From Gonatopus flavifemur (lineage: Eukaryota; Arthropoda; Insecta; Hymenoptera; Dryinidae): a stretch of 64,000 nucleotides of DNA. A program made the position numbers and the translations under genes. The first letter of the stretch is position 1, and every line of letters begins with the position of its first letter. Below are positions 29,612-42,669 of this stretch, in pieces. Location: NCBI GenBank assembly GCA_018340375.1, contig JAFFJZ010000001.1, positions 58,458,001 to 58,522,000 of the forward strand. The letters are read 5' to 3'. The notes beneath the pieces are model-generated. The model had not been told where the DNA came from. It made no database searches and saw only the letters and a program-made list of their open reading frames with translations.

Positions 29612-29920
29612 CACGGAAGTTGGCATTTTGAAGGGCTCTATAAATATTCAGAAAGAATTTATCAACGTTCAGAAAAATGACTGTCAATTTAGGGAAAAAG
29701 AGGATCGCTGAAAAATATTCGTTGTGAGTCTACCAAAAATTCGTAGTCAAAATATTCACAGTTGATCATTTCATTGGTATTTTTCACAGTGAAACTATCA
29801 ATTGTTCATACATCGACTACGAATTTTTAGTAGACTCCTTACGAATATTTTCCAGCCATCCTCGTTTTCCCTGAATTGACAGTCATTTTTCTAAATATTA
29901 TTAGACCCGGTCTTCCCGTG
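29612..29920. repeat. MITE, CACGGAAG termini, ~130-bp arms
   Basis: The left arm (CACGGAAG... through 'gaaaaatgactgtcaattt' and 'gtctaccaaaaattcgtagtc') is mirrored at the right ('gactacgaatttttagtagac' through 'aattgacagtcatttttc' to TCTTCCCGTG). Arms of roughly 130 bp with scattered mismatches; non-coding. Confidence 0.7.
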
Positions 29921-31614
29921 AAGTAACGGCTTTTCAACGACAATTCAGAACCATAAGCTTCCCATTTGAACACGAATAATCGTTGTTTGTAGGGATACTC
30001 TCACTCTTTGAGGATTGTAGAATTCTTACTCTCCAAAAGTGGATTTTCACTCCAAGGAATTTAAAAAAATTCGTTTGGAATTCCGAAAGATCATCCGATA
30101 GATACATTTTCTTTGGTAGAAATATATACCAGATGGGTAGGTTACCATTCATGCGTTGAAACTCAAGTATCGTTTGATAGGAAATAGAATAATACAAATT
30201 TCATTACAAACAAAACAAGTGACAAAATAGAGAGTTTGTGCACTTCATGAATATTTAAGAATAAATAAATATTAAAGATGATTGTCAAGTATCAGAAGTG
30301 ATGAATGGAAAAAACGAGGGGGGGGGGGAGCACTCTCTAAATACATCAATTTACGTTCAATACTGCCGTACAAGTTAAAAAGACTGTTCAGCCTCGAACG
30401 GAGATAATCGACGAAAACGATTTCCTTACGAAAAGACATTGAAAAATATTATTTCAATAAATGTTCAAACATTTTTAACGTAAAATGATCATTCTCTTTC
30501 CGATTCCGTAAAAAAAATCCAACTTTTTTGTCATTGGCACTGAGAAAAACGACATGCGTTTGTTCATTTAGAACAATACAAGGGAAAAAAGCACTCAAGT
30601 CGACACAAGCGTATTTTACTTGTAAAAGCGCCCGCGTGGTGTTCGCCTTACAAGCGAAGAAACACCTCAAGTTCCAAGTCGGGTGGCTTAGATTATCATG
30701 ATTCCCAAGTTTTTCAATCTTCTCATTGCTTATTAACCCTCTGCCTAGTCAGTGGTTCACACTAACCCAGACAGCTTGTGAATTTTTGAAAAAATTGTTA
30801 TTCCATTCATTATTCTCTACTTGTTAAACATTACATGGTGATTTTGTTGAGGGTTTTGGTGATCGATTAAAAAAAAACACCGTTCAAATTGATGTAATTG
30901 CACTTCGGGTTTCTCCGCACGTTGGCCGAACAAGACATAGGACTTTTTCTAGTTGTAGTGTAGCGCCCAGCTCGAGCAATTTACAACGGAAGAAAAACTT
31001 ATGTTCTGATCTATTTCAACTTCTTGTATTCAAGGCGATCCTCGACACTTTTACAAACCAAGAAGGACCTCAATCGACTTAGGTTCGCTCTCAGTTGTAA
31101 ATTGATGATGAAGGAGCGTTTTTTCACGCCAAATACAACTTTTCCAAGACTTAGAATTTCCGTCGCATAAAACTTGCAATAACGCAAAAACTATTCATCT
31201 TCCTCAATTTTCGTTTCGACAGATAGATTCAGAATTCTCTTCCAAATCGATTGATATCAAAATCTCATTTCCGTCAAAAAAAGTGACTTAACTGCCTTTT
31301 TAATTTGTACGGCAGAATAAGCTTAACACTTGATAAATGTTCAAATTTCCCTAGGGTCAATAAACGTTTGTCTATTGCTTTTTTTTTCTATTTAGGATAT
31401 TAAACCCGAAATGATCTAATTATTTGTTACTAAGTGCTCAATGAACTCAGTAACAAATTCAGTCATCAATCTTTTCAGAACTGTCAGAACATTAAAACCT
31501 CACCGTAAAAAACCAGTTTGGAGTTTTCCTACAAGCAAAGCATATGAATTCTTTCATTCCTGTATGAGAAATGAATCTCCATGTTATCCATGGGAATTCT
31601 CACATAAAAATATA

Positions 31615-31872
31615 CAAACGGAGAAAAATTGTCTATGATAAATTACTAGATTTGCTAGTATATTGAGGATATACTTGCATTTTGAAGTTATATACCAAAC
31701 ATTCTCTTCAAAAGTACCAGATTTTCTGTGAGTCAATGGTAGAATAATAACATATTATAATAGAAAGTGTGGTACTTTTGAAGAGAACGTTTGGTATATA
31801 ACCTTGAAATGCAGGTATATCCTCAATATACTAACGAGTCTAGTAATTTATAATAGATCATTTTTCTCAGTG
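31615..31872. repeat. MITE, ~105-bp TIRs, (C)GGAGAAAAA / TTTTTCTCAGTG
   Basis: The arms pair through 'tatattgaggatatac', 'gttatataccaaac' and 'ctcttcaaaagtacca'. The right end TTTTTCTCAGTG followed by TA matches the right end of the element at 6073-6338, so the two are probably related. Confidence 0.75.
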
Positions 31873-32389
31873 TAAAAATTTTCACTTCTCAGGATTTTTC
31901 CTATGCATCCCGAGTTGAAAAATTGTAATAACTTTTAAAGCCTGATTAACTCCGTAATACGCAATCATGCAGAGTTGAATCAGGTCAAAGAAAGATGAAC
32001 TCCAGGTTCAATGAGAATTTTGAAAGCAAGATCAGGTTAAGAACAGAGCGAGATTAGGGTGAAAAATAAAACCCACCCTGATCCATTCCGTAACGAATCA
32101 CCCACACAGCACCCAATGTCTCATTAATATTTCTAGAATATTACAATGCCTTGCTCAGAACATTCTGTGTGAAATATTTATTCAAGATCTTATAGATATT
32201 GCAGATACATATTTCGTTCAAAATGAATCATTGCATACATAATGATCTGTAATGTTTTGAAAATCTACGATGGGGAATATGCTAAATTTGTCACAAATGA
32301 AATATTCTGAGAATATGACAGTAGCAATATTTTATGAAGCAAAATGAATTTTCATACACCTGATCCAGGACTTGGTAAAATCTACAATT

Positions 32390-32975
32390 CGAGATCGAGA
32401 AGAACGCCTCTTCTACGACCTATTCACTTTCCATTTCAGAAGATTCTGAATCGATTGGTCTATATACCATGGAAACAAATTTTTGAAAGTTTCTCATCAA
32501 TTTGTTCCAGCACTGAGTGAATTTTGGAAGTGCACTTTTCAAAAAACGCTCCTCTCAAGTGCTAATCATTCTCCATTTCAAAAGATTCTGAATCGATTAA
32601 TCTATATCCCACGGCAACAAATTTTCAAAGTTTTTCCATCGATCTTACTCAGCCCTTTGTAAAATTTCAAAGTCAAGGTCGAGAAAAACCTTTCTCCCAC
32701 GACCTACGGATTTTTTGTGTCAGAAGATTCTGAATCGATTGTTCTTTATTTCATAAATTTCAGAAACGAATTCTGTAAACTCCCATTAAAATGATTACAA
32801 TGAATGGCACTTTGAGAGTGGTGTCGTCATCTCGGAGATTCGCTGACGTGATAGAAGCCTTGACGCTCTCACTCGTAGAACCCGGGTTCAATCCCCACTG
32901 GGGGAACTGTCCAATAATCGACTTCGAATCAGATTTTCTTCCACTCAAAGTGATTCTGGCCAAGCTCATTCAACA
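32390..32975 (+). mobile_element. composite repeat: three 142-bp units plus tRNA-like SINE, copy 1
   Basis: Three tandem units are marked by 'agattctgaatcgatt' ending at fixed points 32453, 32595 and 32737, a spacing of exactly 142 bp. They are followed at about 32810-32900 by a tRNA-like module with a B box (GGGTTCAATCCCC). The same units and module, in the same order, form copy 2 on the minus strand at 45395-45955. Homology covers the whole block, so it moved or was copied as one unit. RNA polymerase III would be expected to read such a module; no poly-A or simple-repeat tail was defined. Confidence 0.65.
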
Positions 32976-32987
32976 TTTGTGGAAATA

Positions 32988-33476
32988 CACGCAGAGCAAA
33001 GTTACCTAAAAAATTACTACACTTTATAGTAAAGTAGGGACAAAATCACATTTTAGGGTCATCAAAATTATTATAATTTCTAGTGAAGAGTGACAGAATT
33101 CTGTTATTTATTAACAGACAGTATAGTAATTTCAATGAAAAAATATAATACACAACCCCAAAATATGATGTTGTCCCTACTTTGCTGTAAAGTACACTGT
33201 AAAAAAAATTTGTTGAATTCCAAACAAAAATGCTTGGAAATTTACAAACTTGGTTTGGAAAAATAATTTCCGAACCTTTTTTGTAAATTGCCGAACAAAA
33301 GTTTGTGAATTCTCAAAAATCTTCGTGAAATCACAAAAATTTTTGAATGTTTACAAACTTTTTTTTGGTAATTTACAAAAACAGTTTGTGTAAGAAACTG
33401 CCAAACTTCTTTGGCAGGTTAGGAAGTATATTTTTTACAGTGTATAGTAATTTTTCAGGTAACTTTTTTCTGTGTG
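32988..33476. repeat. outer MITE of a nested pair, TA-flanked
   Basis: CACGCAGAGCAAAGTTACCT at the left pairs with AGGTAACTTTTTTCTGTGTG at the right; TA flanks both ends (32986-32987, 33477-33478). The arms continue through 'tagtaaagtagggacaa' / 'ttgtccctactttgctgta'. It is interrupted by 33195-33442. Confidence 0.8.
33195..33442. repeat. inner MITE, CACTGTAAAAA termini
   Basis: CACTGTAAAAAAAA at the left and TTTTTTACAGTG at the right, with TA duplicated at 33193-33194 and 33443-33444. It splits the outer MITE at a TA, fixing the order of insertion. Same terminal family as 24327-25646. Confidence 0.85.
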
Positions 33477-33479
33477 TAA

Positions 33480-36400
33480 ACTCTGAAAAAATTTTTCTTC
33501 AACCCGAAGCAATATTTTGTGAGCTTTTTACTATGTGTGATTGTTACATTTTTCTCGGTACAGAATATCGCTGAACTGATCACAGGAATATTTCAGAATG
33601 TTATCCCAATGATTTTAAGAATGTTTCAGAATATCTCCAGAATGTTACAAACATGGTGACATGAGACATCCTGCAGACATTCTGACAATCTCAAGATGTT
33701 TTTCAGAATATTACATTCCAAATGTTCCACTTCTTGTCTTGGGATGTGTATGAACTTTCTCAGAAAAAATCGTTTAGTTTTCTTTCAATTTTCAACTTCT
33801 CAAGAAACGTAAAATATAATTTGATGCACATCACAAATTGCAGTGCACACACGAACACTTTCTTTTCTTCAAAATATTAATCAGTTTAACGTTGAAAGAA
33901 AAATGATGAAGCGCATAAATATCAGAAAAAAGTAAATGGAGTTTCTCCATGACTATGCATGTGCCTAACATCTTATCAAATTCATCACGAATAGTCTCAT
34001 TTGCACATCCTGTGCATAACCAGGGAATAGTCATTGCATAATTGAGAAGTTCTTGTATTACATGAGATATTATGCAAACGACCTGCAACGATTATTGCTA
34101 AGAATTATCTTACCTTTTCCCATCTTTATAGAACATCATAAATCATATGAAGTGCGGAACGGAGGTATTTTCACATCTATAATTTTACACCTATATAACA
34201 TCATAATTTTCTTGACATAATATATTTTCCACAATCGAACATAAACGTTGCTTTTTATGCATAAAATCTGAAAAATTCCACCCAATATTAATTATAAGAA
34301 TCCGTATGAGAGGTGAACATACTTCATTCGGTGAGAAACGTGTAGAATGATTGATGATGTATAAATAAAATTTAATAGGGAAAATCTTAGTATTTGATCG
34401 TTCGATGATGGAAAGGCGACTAAGAGAAATTCACACAACCGATCAAAGTCCAATTCGAAAAATGAAACCGCAATGTTCTGCACTTCTGTTTACAATATAA
34501 TATACTTGGACCGAGCGACGATTGGCGATTGTGTCGTTGTATCGCGCGGTCGCAATATATGAAGATTGCACGCATAATTACGAACCCCGAGGATCTGCGA
34601 AGTGGACGACCGGAATTAGCATAACCGCTTAAACGCATGGCCGGACCCTGCAACCGGGCGTGCCCGCTTCATGGGTGACTATCTTTCGCTTCACCTGCAC
34701 GTGTGCGTTATGTTTATTACTTCTGCGAACCGAGGAATCGGTACATTTTAAAACCATAGGGTCTTTTACATTCGATAAGTATGAAAAAGAAGGAAATAGC
34801 TCCTAGAAGTCTCAAAGTCTTATGACCGCTCGATCGTTATTTTGGACGTAAAACGTGGTTTATCGTTGCATAGATAAAGCCTGATAATAAATACTAGTTC
34901 AACGGAAACAAAAGGTAGACAAATCTTTCCGAGTCATTGAATGTCGAATATAATTCGATCCTGCAATTATGGATAAACGTACAACTTCAACCTCTCTGCT
35001 AAAAATTGAGCAAGAAATTGTTGTCAGGCTTCGAACAGTGTTTCTCACGTGAAACTGACAAAAATTTAGTCACCCAGTTTTGACACAATAACCGGAAATC
35101 GACAATTGCGAATCACCTGACAAAAATCATTCAAAGTCTGACACTGCCTGGTTCTGCCTGGGATGTTCAACAGGTCCATCACAATCGATACGTAAATCAT
35201 TCAAGAAAAGATCAAAAGAACCAACAACATGAAAATTTGAATCGTAATTTAATTCTAAAGAAATTCAATCTTCGTTGAAAAAAAAAACGCGTGTTGAAAG
35301 ATTCGTTCGTCCCACCACGTCGTTGATATATTTCAGTAGAAGTAGAGGGGGTGTTCATAATAGAGCAATTTAATAAATTGTCGAGTAAGGCAATTAGGAC
35401 AGTGTTAGGGATCACCAACGAGACCTTGATATGGTAATTACACCAGGATAATGCATGTGCATTCGTTAGCAGCCGCTATACGTATCCGATCGAAGCTTCT
35501 TTTTTCCCGTACACAGATACTGAACTCTTGGATATTGGGATCCTGTTTTTACAAGAATACGCGATTGTAAATTATGGTAAACACAAAGGTGAAATGGGAC
35601 CAAATCCTGAAGTATGGTCGATTCTAGTTTATGATTCACATCGTGCCGAAATCGGCAAGTTCGTTGAATTTGCATGTTTGCTTACCTTGTTGCATACTTC
35701 ATTGACGGACATTGGTCAAGTTGAACATAAAAGCAAAATTCTTCGGAAAAAAGTTGATCAATGATAATACGGATGACTGGTTCTGATAGACTATTAGTGT
35801 GAATACTTGATTGGTTTTGTTATTCTTCTATTTTTGCATTCATCGGTTTATTACCTGGCTTCCTGCATGCTGGAATGCCACCAATTACGAGAAGTGAATT
35901 TAATTGTAACTAACAACTATCAAGTTTTTATGGTCAGCAATACGCATAATATTATTATTTATGAATCAATCGTACTCTACGCGAGGTCAAGGCAAATTAT
36001 AAACTCCACAAAGTATATATACTCAACAGTTACTTTAATAGTGTTCACTCATTCGAAACGCTCGTTATTAATAAACATAAGCGATGTATTCGAATTGTCT
36101 CGACGAGAAATATCTCGTTTTATATACGAAGAAGAACTGATTTTTAACATCAATTGAGCTGTATTTTATTCAATCAATTGAATCCAAGAAACATCCATTT
36201 TTCCTCAGAACGAGCAAAACTTGGTGGCAAACGCATAGATAAAATCCGCTCAAATCGTTTCTTGAATAAAACTGCTATTACTTATCTCGATCTACCATAA
36301 AATTCATATCAATTATATAATCGGTTACTAGACATTGTACAGAACGCAAATTTCGTTGCATTTGAACCTATACTATTCGAAGGGATCAGTTATCAGCCGT

Positions 36401-39400
36401 AAGATTGAGGTTTCGAATAACATACAAGTCGATTTTGAGAACACGTTTGCCATTCTGCAGGCGATCAAGCGTCTACAAGCGTGAAGATGGATGTCTATCG
36501 AAGAAAGATAATGTTATAGCAGTACGTTATAGTATCGCTACTTCACCAAGAGAATCTTATCAGAATTATCTAATGCAATGATTTGATGGATGCTGTGTTC
36601 AAAAAAATTCAACCGTGACGAATATCTACAGCAATAATCAAAATACAATACAGAGATTCAATTTCTTTTCACGCATAATATATTTTAATATATATCGCAG
36701 GAGTAGGATTTTATCAAAATTTTCAAAAAGAATATTTCCTATTATACAATGAGTACTGGTTATTGTGTAGGTATTAGAAACTATTTGTAGTCATACAAAA
36801 GTAGCATTGGTGAGGATTTCTCTATGACTATAAATAAATGGTGATACATCTTGGGTGATCACGCGCGCCCATAAATCTAGAATCAGGGTATAATCTCCTG
36901 ACAATCTGAAATCTCACATTGATCAAGGCGGATCTTCGAAGTTCTAGCTAACCCTCGCGTTCCGCTTCATTTCCAACCGAGTCTTACCATCAATGGTAAC
37001 ACAAGCTCTCAGTACATTTACCGGTAATTCAGGATACTGTTGCTATAAATCAGATACCAACTTTGAATGTGTATCGATCTCACCCCATGAGAATAGTCCA
37101 ATGTAATGACGCAGATCAATAGATTTCCTTATCTAATGTTGTCCTTAGGAAGAACTTTATATCCATTCATTCCGGTTATAAACTTTGGTAGGTACCCTAA
37201 ATTGATGACAGTGAATAAAGTGTTTGAGCTAAACCTGTTACTAGATAAAACATTTGATTGACATAATATATGTTCAGAACTTTTAAGCCCCCCGAAAAGA
37301 TAATCTAAAACGCCTTACAACGGTTCATTCCAACGTCTATGTAGATTTTAGATTTTCCAATTAGATGTTAAACTAACGCTGATCCGGTTTTTGACTTCTC
37401 AGAAGAACTTTACCAGTCCCATCTCTCAAATTCTTGATGTTTCGGTCAGGATGAGGATCTCTTTCAGTATTAAAATTGAATTCATACTTATCGCAGCAAA
37501 AATTCAACTAACGTTTCTAACGATACTCATGAAAACACTCTTCAATTTCGATACCCTGGTGAAAATATATGCTTGTAGTAAGCGCACTCGAAGCTGACGA
37601 GAAACGTAAAGACGTTTCAATCTTCTCTTACCGAAACATATAATAATTGCTTATTGTAGAGTATTGAAGTTATGTACGTTCCATGAAAGGTAATGCGAAT
37701 CATTCCATACACACTTTGAGTATCGGTTTTAAACTGTCAGGAATCATAGCATTCCATTGCTGAATGGATAAGACGCTGGATCGCAATGATGAAAATCATG
37801 GGTTGGAATCTCGCCAAGTGGTTAAAATTTGTATCCTCTTATATTGTTCATACTCTTCATGGATCGTTGATTTTTATACACGTTGCCTTTGTTCCAAACT
37901 TCGCTTCAAATACTCTTCAAATCCGTTCTATTTACTCTGTGTTCACTTTTCATCAACGTTTGTGTTTCGCTCCACCATACTTTTCGTCTGCGCTTTATTT
38001 CAGTTTCCATTTTCACCAGGGTACGTTTTCTTTTTGAAATTCTCATTCAAATAATTTTCTCCGTTGAACCTTCCGATAGCGCTCCACATCTGCTACACCT
38101 CACGAAGTCCATCACTTGAAATTGTAGGGCATTATTCTAACATCGAATAACCAATGAATATCATTTGAAATCTCGAATTACGTGATCTTTATCCAAAAAA
38201 AAACTCATTACGATGAACTACGCGTACCGTTCGAATATGTATTCAATTATTATTATTCTCCAACGCAACAATGGTTGTACCTGCACACGATGTTATTTAT
38301 AAGTATTCCAATTCCTTCTCGTATTTATTTTCTCATAACTCATGCTACTGACCTTCGCATGACCAAAGGTACTTTGATGCACTTCATCCTATTTGGGAAG
38401 AGGAAAAAATATCCCTTCGTCATGCGAGAGTTTAAGTCACTTACAGTCATCTTGCTCTGTTCGTAAAATTAATCAATCCTGGTACGCGGTTCAGGACGGT
38501 CCGGTGTTTTGCGGCGCTAGTCACGTATCATATTAAGCGATTGCGATCACTTTCCAGTTACGCATACGAGTTTCTATCACACTAGCTGAACCAAATTACA
38601 TCTTTGATGATTCACGTAGGGATTCCATTACTATAGAATTTTTCTTTTTAAATAATAGTCGGAGAAGATATCATTGCATGTGATATTAAAACAATTTAGT
38701 ATTCAAGTTATGTGTAGGAAGATCTGTTTGATGAACTGCTCGAAGATGGAGGGCTTGTAGTTATAAATGTTTCAAGATGAATCGTATTTCATTGAATTCA
38801 TTTCATGTTTGTGTGTGTCCAATGTTATTCGACCCACGTGGTGGGATTCTTATGATTAATAATTCGGAAAACACGTATTCAATATTGGAAAAATGAATGA
38901 TATATTACGAATGTAGATTTTTATTGATCCTCGTACGATCAGTTTCATTGGAAACGCTGTGAAAGAGTATCGATTTCGATCCAGATAAGGATTCCTGAAA
39001 TCAATGGGGATTGATTAACTTAGATCTCAATTTTTTTAAACCCCCGAAAGGGGTTGTAATCACCGAGAGAATCTCAAGAATCACTACTTCTACCAAGATT
39101 TTCGATGAATATTCAAATTGAACAATATATATTCTATTCATATTCCGTAATCGCACGTCGAATTTTCGAATATTTAAAAAATAGTATGAAAATTTTGTAG
39201 CAGTATTTATTAACATCAAGATACAAATTAAAATCCTCCCGAACTTCTGTATGCAACGCAAACAATATTCCAATCGGATTGACCATATTTTACAGCAGGA
39301 ACTTCATCGGGGAGACATTTATTCAACACTCAATATGAAGTCCACTGGAGATAAATAAAAATTCACATGAATTCAGAGAGCAAAGTGCATCAACGAAGAA

Positions 39401-40500
39401 GCAGTACATGGAATCGATTACTCCTTGGGAAAAAATCCTTCCAAAAATGAATAATTAATCCAACTCGCATTCGATACATTGACATCGGTTCGATTTTAAT
39501 AACGATTTGCCACCATTAATATTTTCCAAAAAGAATTGCTTGGAATATTCATTTGAATTTTAATGTCCATAAATTTCATCATACCTTGAATCAACAAGTA
39601 CTCGATGTTATCTTCTTAATTCACTTGAAAGTAATTATAATATGAATAATGATAATGACTCATGTACAGGAATGGAACATAAATTTTCAACTTTTTAAAT
39701 CCAAATTTGTGAACGTTATATATAAAATTGCTTTCGAACAATCTGGTACTGGCGTGTATTCACGCCATTACTCTTCTCTCGACAATTAACCGGGCTGTGG
39801 GGCTAACACAATCGCCGGCTATTAATTACAATCAACGCTATTCCATACAACCGGCCAATAAGGGGTTCAATCTCATAGGAGAAGTTATCAAAATGAGCGT
39901 GGATATTGGAATTCACGCTCCTATAAACTTCGGAGAAAGATCCTGCGGGTTTTCAGAGCTTTCATGAACCGTTTTCTTTTCACTCTTTGAATTACAATGT
40001 ATATATATCTCGTGTCTGATGCGGATAAATCATTCTCGACTCTCCCTTCGATTCTCAGTTCTTCAAGTTCGGCCGCAGATGGTGCGATCGTACGAATGTA
40101 GATTTTGAACTTCAAAATATACTGGGCGTAACAGCAGAAGAGTATCGATTATTCGCAATTTTCCTCGTCCTTGCAAAATTTCCTGATTTTTGTGCCCATC
40201 TTCTTTCGCAAATGATGCAAAAAGATATGGAAATTTTGCAAGTTTGTAGAGATGGAATAGAAAAACTTTTCAGAGGGAAAAAAAGAATACAAAATTATTC
40301 CATAATTGAAGGAGGATTTAGATCTGAAATCTGCGAGGGAGCAAGTATCCTATTTGACTGAAAATTAAGAGATGTCACAGTAAGTGAGACAGTTGTCAAC
40401 GCGATGTTCGGAAAAATACAACAACCCATAACTCGGTCCGTATAAAATCTCTTCGAGGTCCGAATCACTTAACAGAACGATTCAAGATTTGTTCGTGTAT
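33480..40500. other. long intergenic stretch without recognised genes
   Basis: Seven kilobases of AT-rich sequence without a coding exon I could support. Open frames at 35528-35764, 35807-36157 and 37764-38119 show no motif and no clear splice-site support. A GC-richer patch at about 34500-34740, with several CpG pairs, stands out and could be regulatory. Few MITEs are visible compared with the flanks. Confidence 0.5.
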
Positions 40501-40855
40501 GCGGTTAATAGGAGTCGAAAGCATTTCTAAAATTTTTCAGTCTCACAAGATAAACTTGCGATCAAAATGATCGGGGAGAGAACTGCATCGTCTGGGCCCG
40601 ATCAAAGCATCCGACGTTGCATAAATTTTAATCATTCTCTCTGCCCCTCGCAGTTGGTTGTTTCTTGCCGTTGGTCTCTTTCCTTGTCGATATATACAAC
40701 GGAGGCAGGCAAACGATCAATGAACAGAAACTCGCACGGTACAACGCACATCGATTTCCAACGCGGACTGGTAGGTCTTTCCACAGTGTGCGTATGTATA
40801 AAGAAGACCTGTATACCTACAATCGATTTTTTCCCTCCCCGCTGTTGTCTTTTTC

Positions 40856-40878
40856 ATTTATTTATTTATTTATTTATT
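40856..40878 (+). repeat. (ATTT)n microsatellite
   Basis: About six ATTT units followed by a CT-rich tract to about 40920. Confidence 0.9.
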
Positions 40879-41200
40879 CTTCTCCTCCCTTTCTTCCTCT
40901 CTCATCCTCTCTCATCCTGATTTTAGCTTCTTCAAGTTATTTTCTCCCTCCTTGCCACTTCAAAGCAATCACGCATACATCAGAAGGCGCCCCGAAGCTG
41001 CTTCCGAACCCAACTCGGATCGGTTTTACGGATACCAATCAGGGAAAAAGACTGCAAAAGGACTTCTTAAGGACAGCATGCTTTCAGGAGTTTGAAGGAG
41101 CTGAAGGGGGTTTGGGTCCCTTGATTAGCGGATATCTTAATTACTGATTGGTCGTGCAGCCTAATTAAATCGTAACTCAATCAGGCCTCGACCTGCCCAG

Positions 41201-41314
41201 TATATACAAGTGTCTCGTCCGTAGCGTGAATTTTACGATCGCACGAACACTGTTCAACCGATCGGGGACCCACACGAAGAACGAAGAGCGTGTTTACGTA
41301 GAGCGTATACATAG
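41201..41314 (+). promoter_or_regulatory. candidate plus-strand promoter and 5' UTR exon
   Basis: TATATACA at 41201 is followed, after the expected start near 41231, by a GC-richer 84-bp stretch without any ATG, ending in a good donor (ATAG|GTAAGATA, exon end 41314). It lies in a block (40500-42660) of higher GC and no transposons. The matching downstream exon was not found. A GC-rich segment with a donor-like GTGAGTACC at about 42624 is a possible partner. Confidence 0.3.
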
Positions 41315-42669
41315 GTAAGATATGTTGATTTGCATACACGCTGCATTTGACTGATTGCATGATGTTTGATTACTTTTCAATTAAGATTCTTATGTTATTA
41401 TTTTTGCCGGATGATAGGATTAACGAGCGAAAATTTATGAATACACGAGCCTTGTTGATTTTATTTTTGCAACAAATTCTTGATTGAGTTGAAATCCCCA
41501 ATGCTAATGTTTGCGTCGCACCATCAATTTTCCTGAAACATATTCTGGATGGTGGGTTGACGTATTTAGCGGAACTGATAGATCTTCCCATTTCTGCACA
41601 AAGAAAAGTTATTCTATAAATATCCGATGTCAGTTTATATTTCAGTTTTCTTTGATTCAACAATGTTGCGTGTGCAAAAAGAAGCACGTGATTTACCAAG
41701 CACCACACCTATACTATTCATCAAATACCATCGTATATCACGCGAAAGAGTGGTATATCCATACCACTGGATTATGTACTAGAAATGTTATACATACGTG
41801 TTGATTACCGTACATCTGCAAAATAGTATATAAATCATACGTTAGCGTTACGCCGTTGTAATCGATGATTTATCAAGCAACTACAGAAAGCAAGTCCATA
41901 ATTCCCATTCAATTGTTCGAATAAAAAGTTGATTCAATTATTGAAATTGATCCTTGATGCGTCTCGAAGCACACAAAATATGCTCAAAGAATGTTACCAA
42001 ATGGGTACTCAATTAGGGTGATCATACGAAAAGGTGTGGATTCTCCCATAGTTAAAGCCCTCCTCACTTTGTTTTAAATCTGACTGTGATTTTCTGCACA
42101 TATGACACAAATTATCCCCTTTCCACACACCTCGATCTTTACATAATACATTCGGCGAAAAATTTTTGTTCTCCTCTTTTTCCCTTTATTATAATGCGAA
42201 GCCAACCCAGAAAATAACTACCTTCGTAGCGTAAGAATGGAAAGAAGAGGAAGAAGAGAGAAAAGGAGAAGAAGGAGAAGAAGTTTTACGGAGTTCGAAG
42301 TTGTACGTGTAGACTCCATCCATTCTTGACTGGCTCGACTGCCAGCGGCTGAAATTATGTCATTATATACCCACAATCGGGTTTCGCGTATATAAATTAT
42401 GGACTCTGAGCCGCGTCATCGAGATAATACAGAAAAATGGCTTTACCTCGGAAGCCACGCCGCGGGATGAAGTCGTCGTCGTCGTTTCTCGCGTTCTCAT
42501 CCTTGTGCGGTGGTCACCATCCGACATAAGGAGAGACCGGTCGACCAGGCGAACGATCGTCCAGGGGAACAACCCTTGCTCCACGCTCATTCCGTGCATG
42601 ATATTCGTTAACACTGATAATGAATTACGGTGAGTACCCCAAGAATTCCCCGCTCGCTAAAAAGGTATG

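Larger units (their letters stand above)
29384..32100. other. gene-free stretch with two MITEs
   Basis: No coding exon could be supported. Contains inverted-repeat elements at 29612-29920 and 31615-31872 and a poly-G run near 30318-30329. Confidence 0.55.

Noticed and set aside
32810..32900. tRNA gene from the B box GGGTTCAATCCCC
   Set aside because: A second diverged copy at 45420-45510 shares the same non-tRNA flanks, and no good acceptor stem is visible; a SINE module fits better.
42363..42614. Minus-strand 83-codon frame in a GC-rich patch
   Set aside because: No motif; CGT-type short repeats create the Thr run. Kept only as part of the unexplained GC-rich island.
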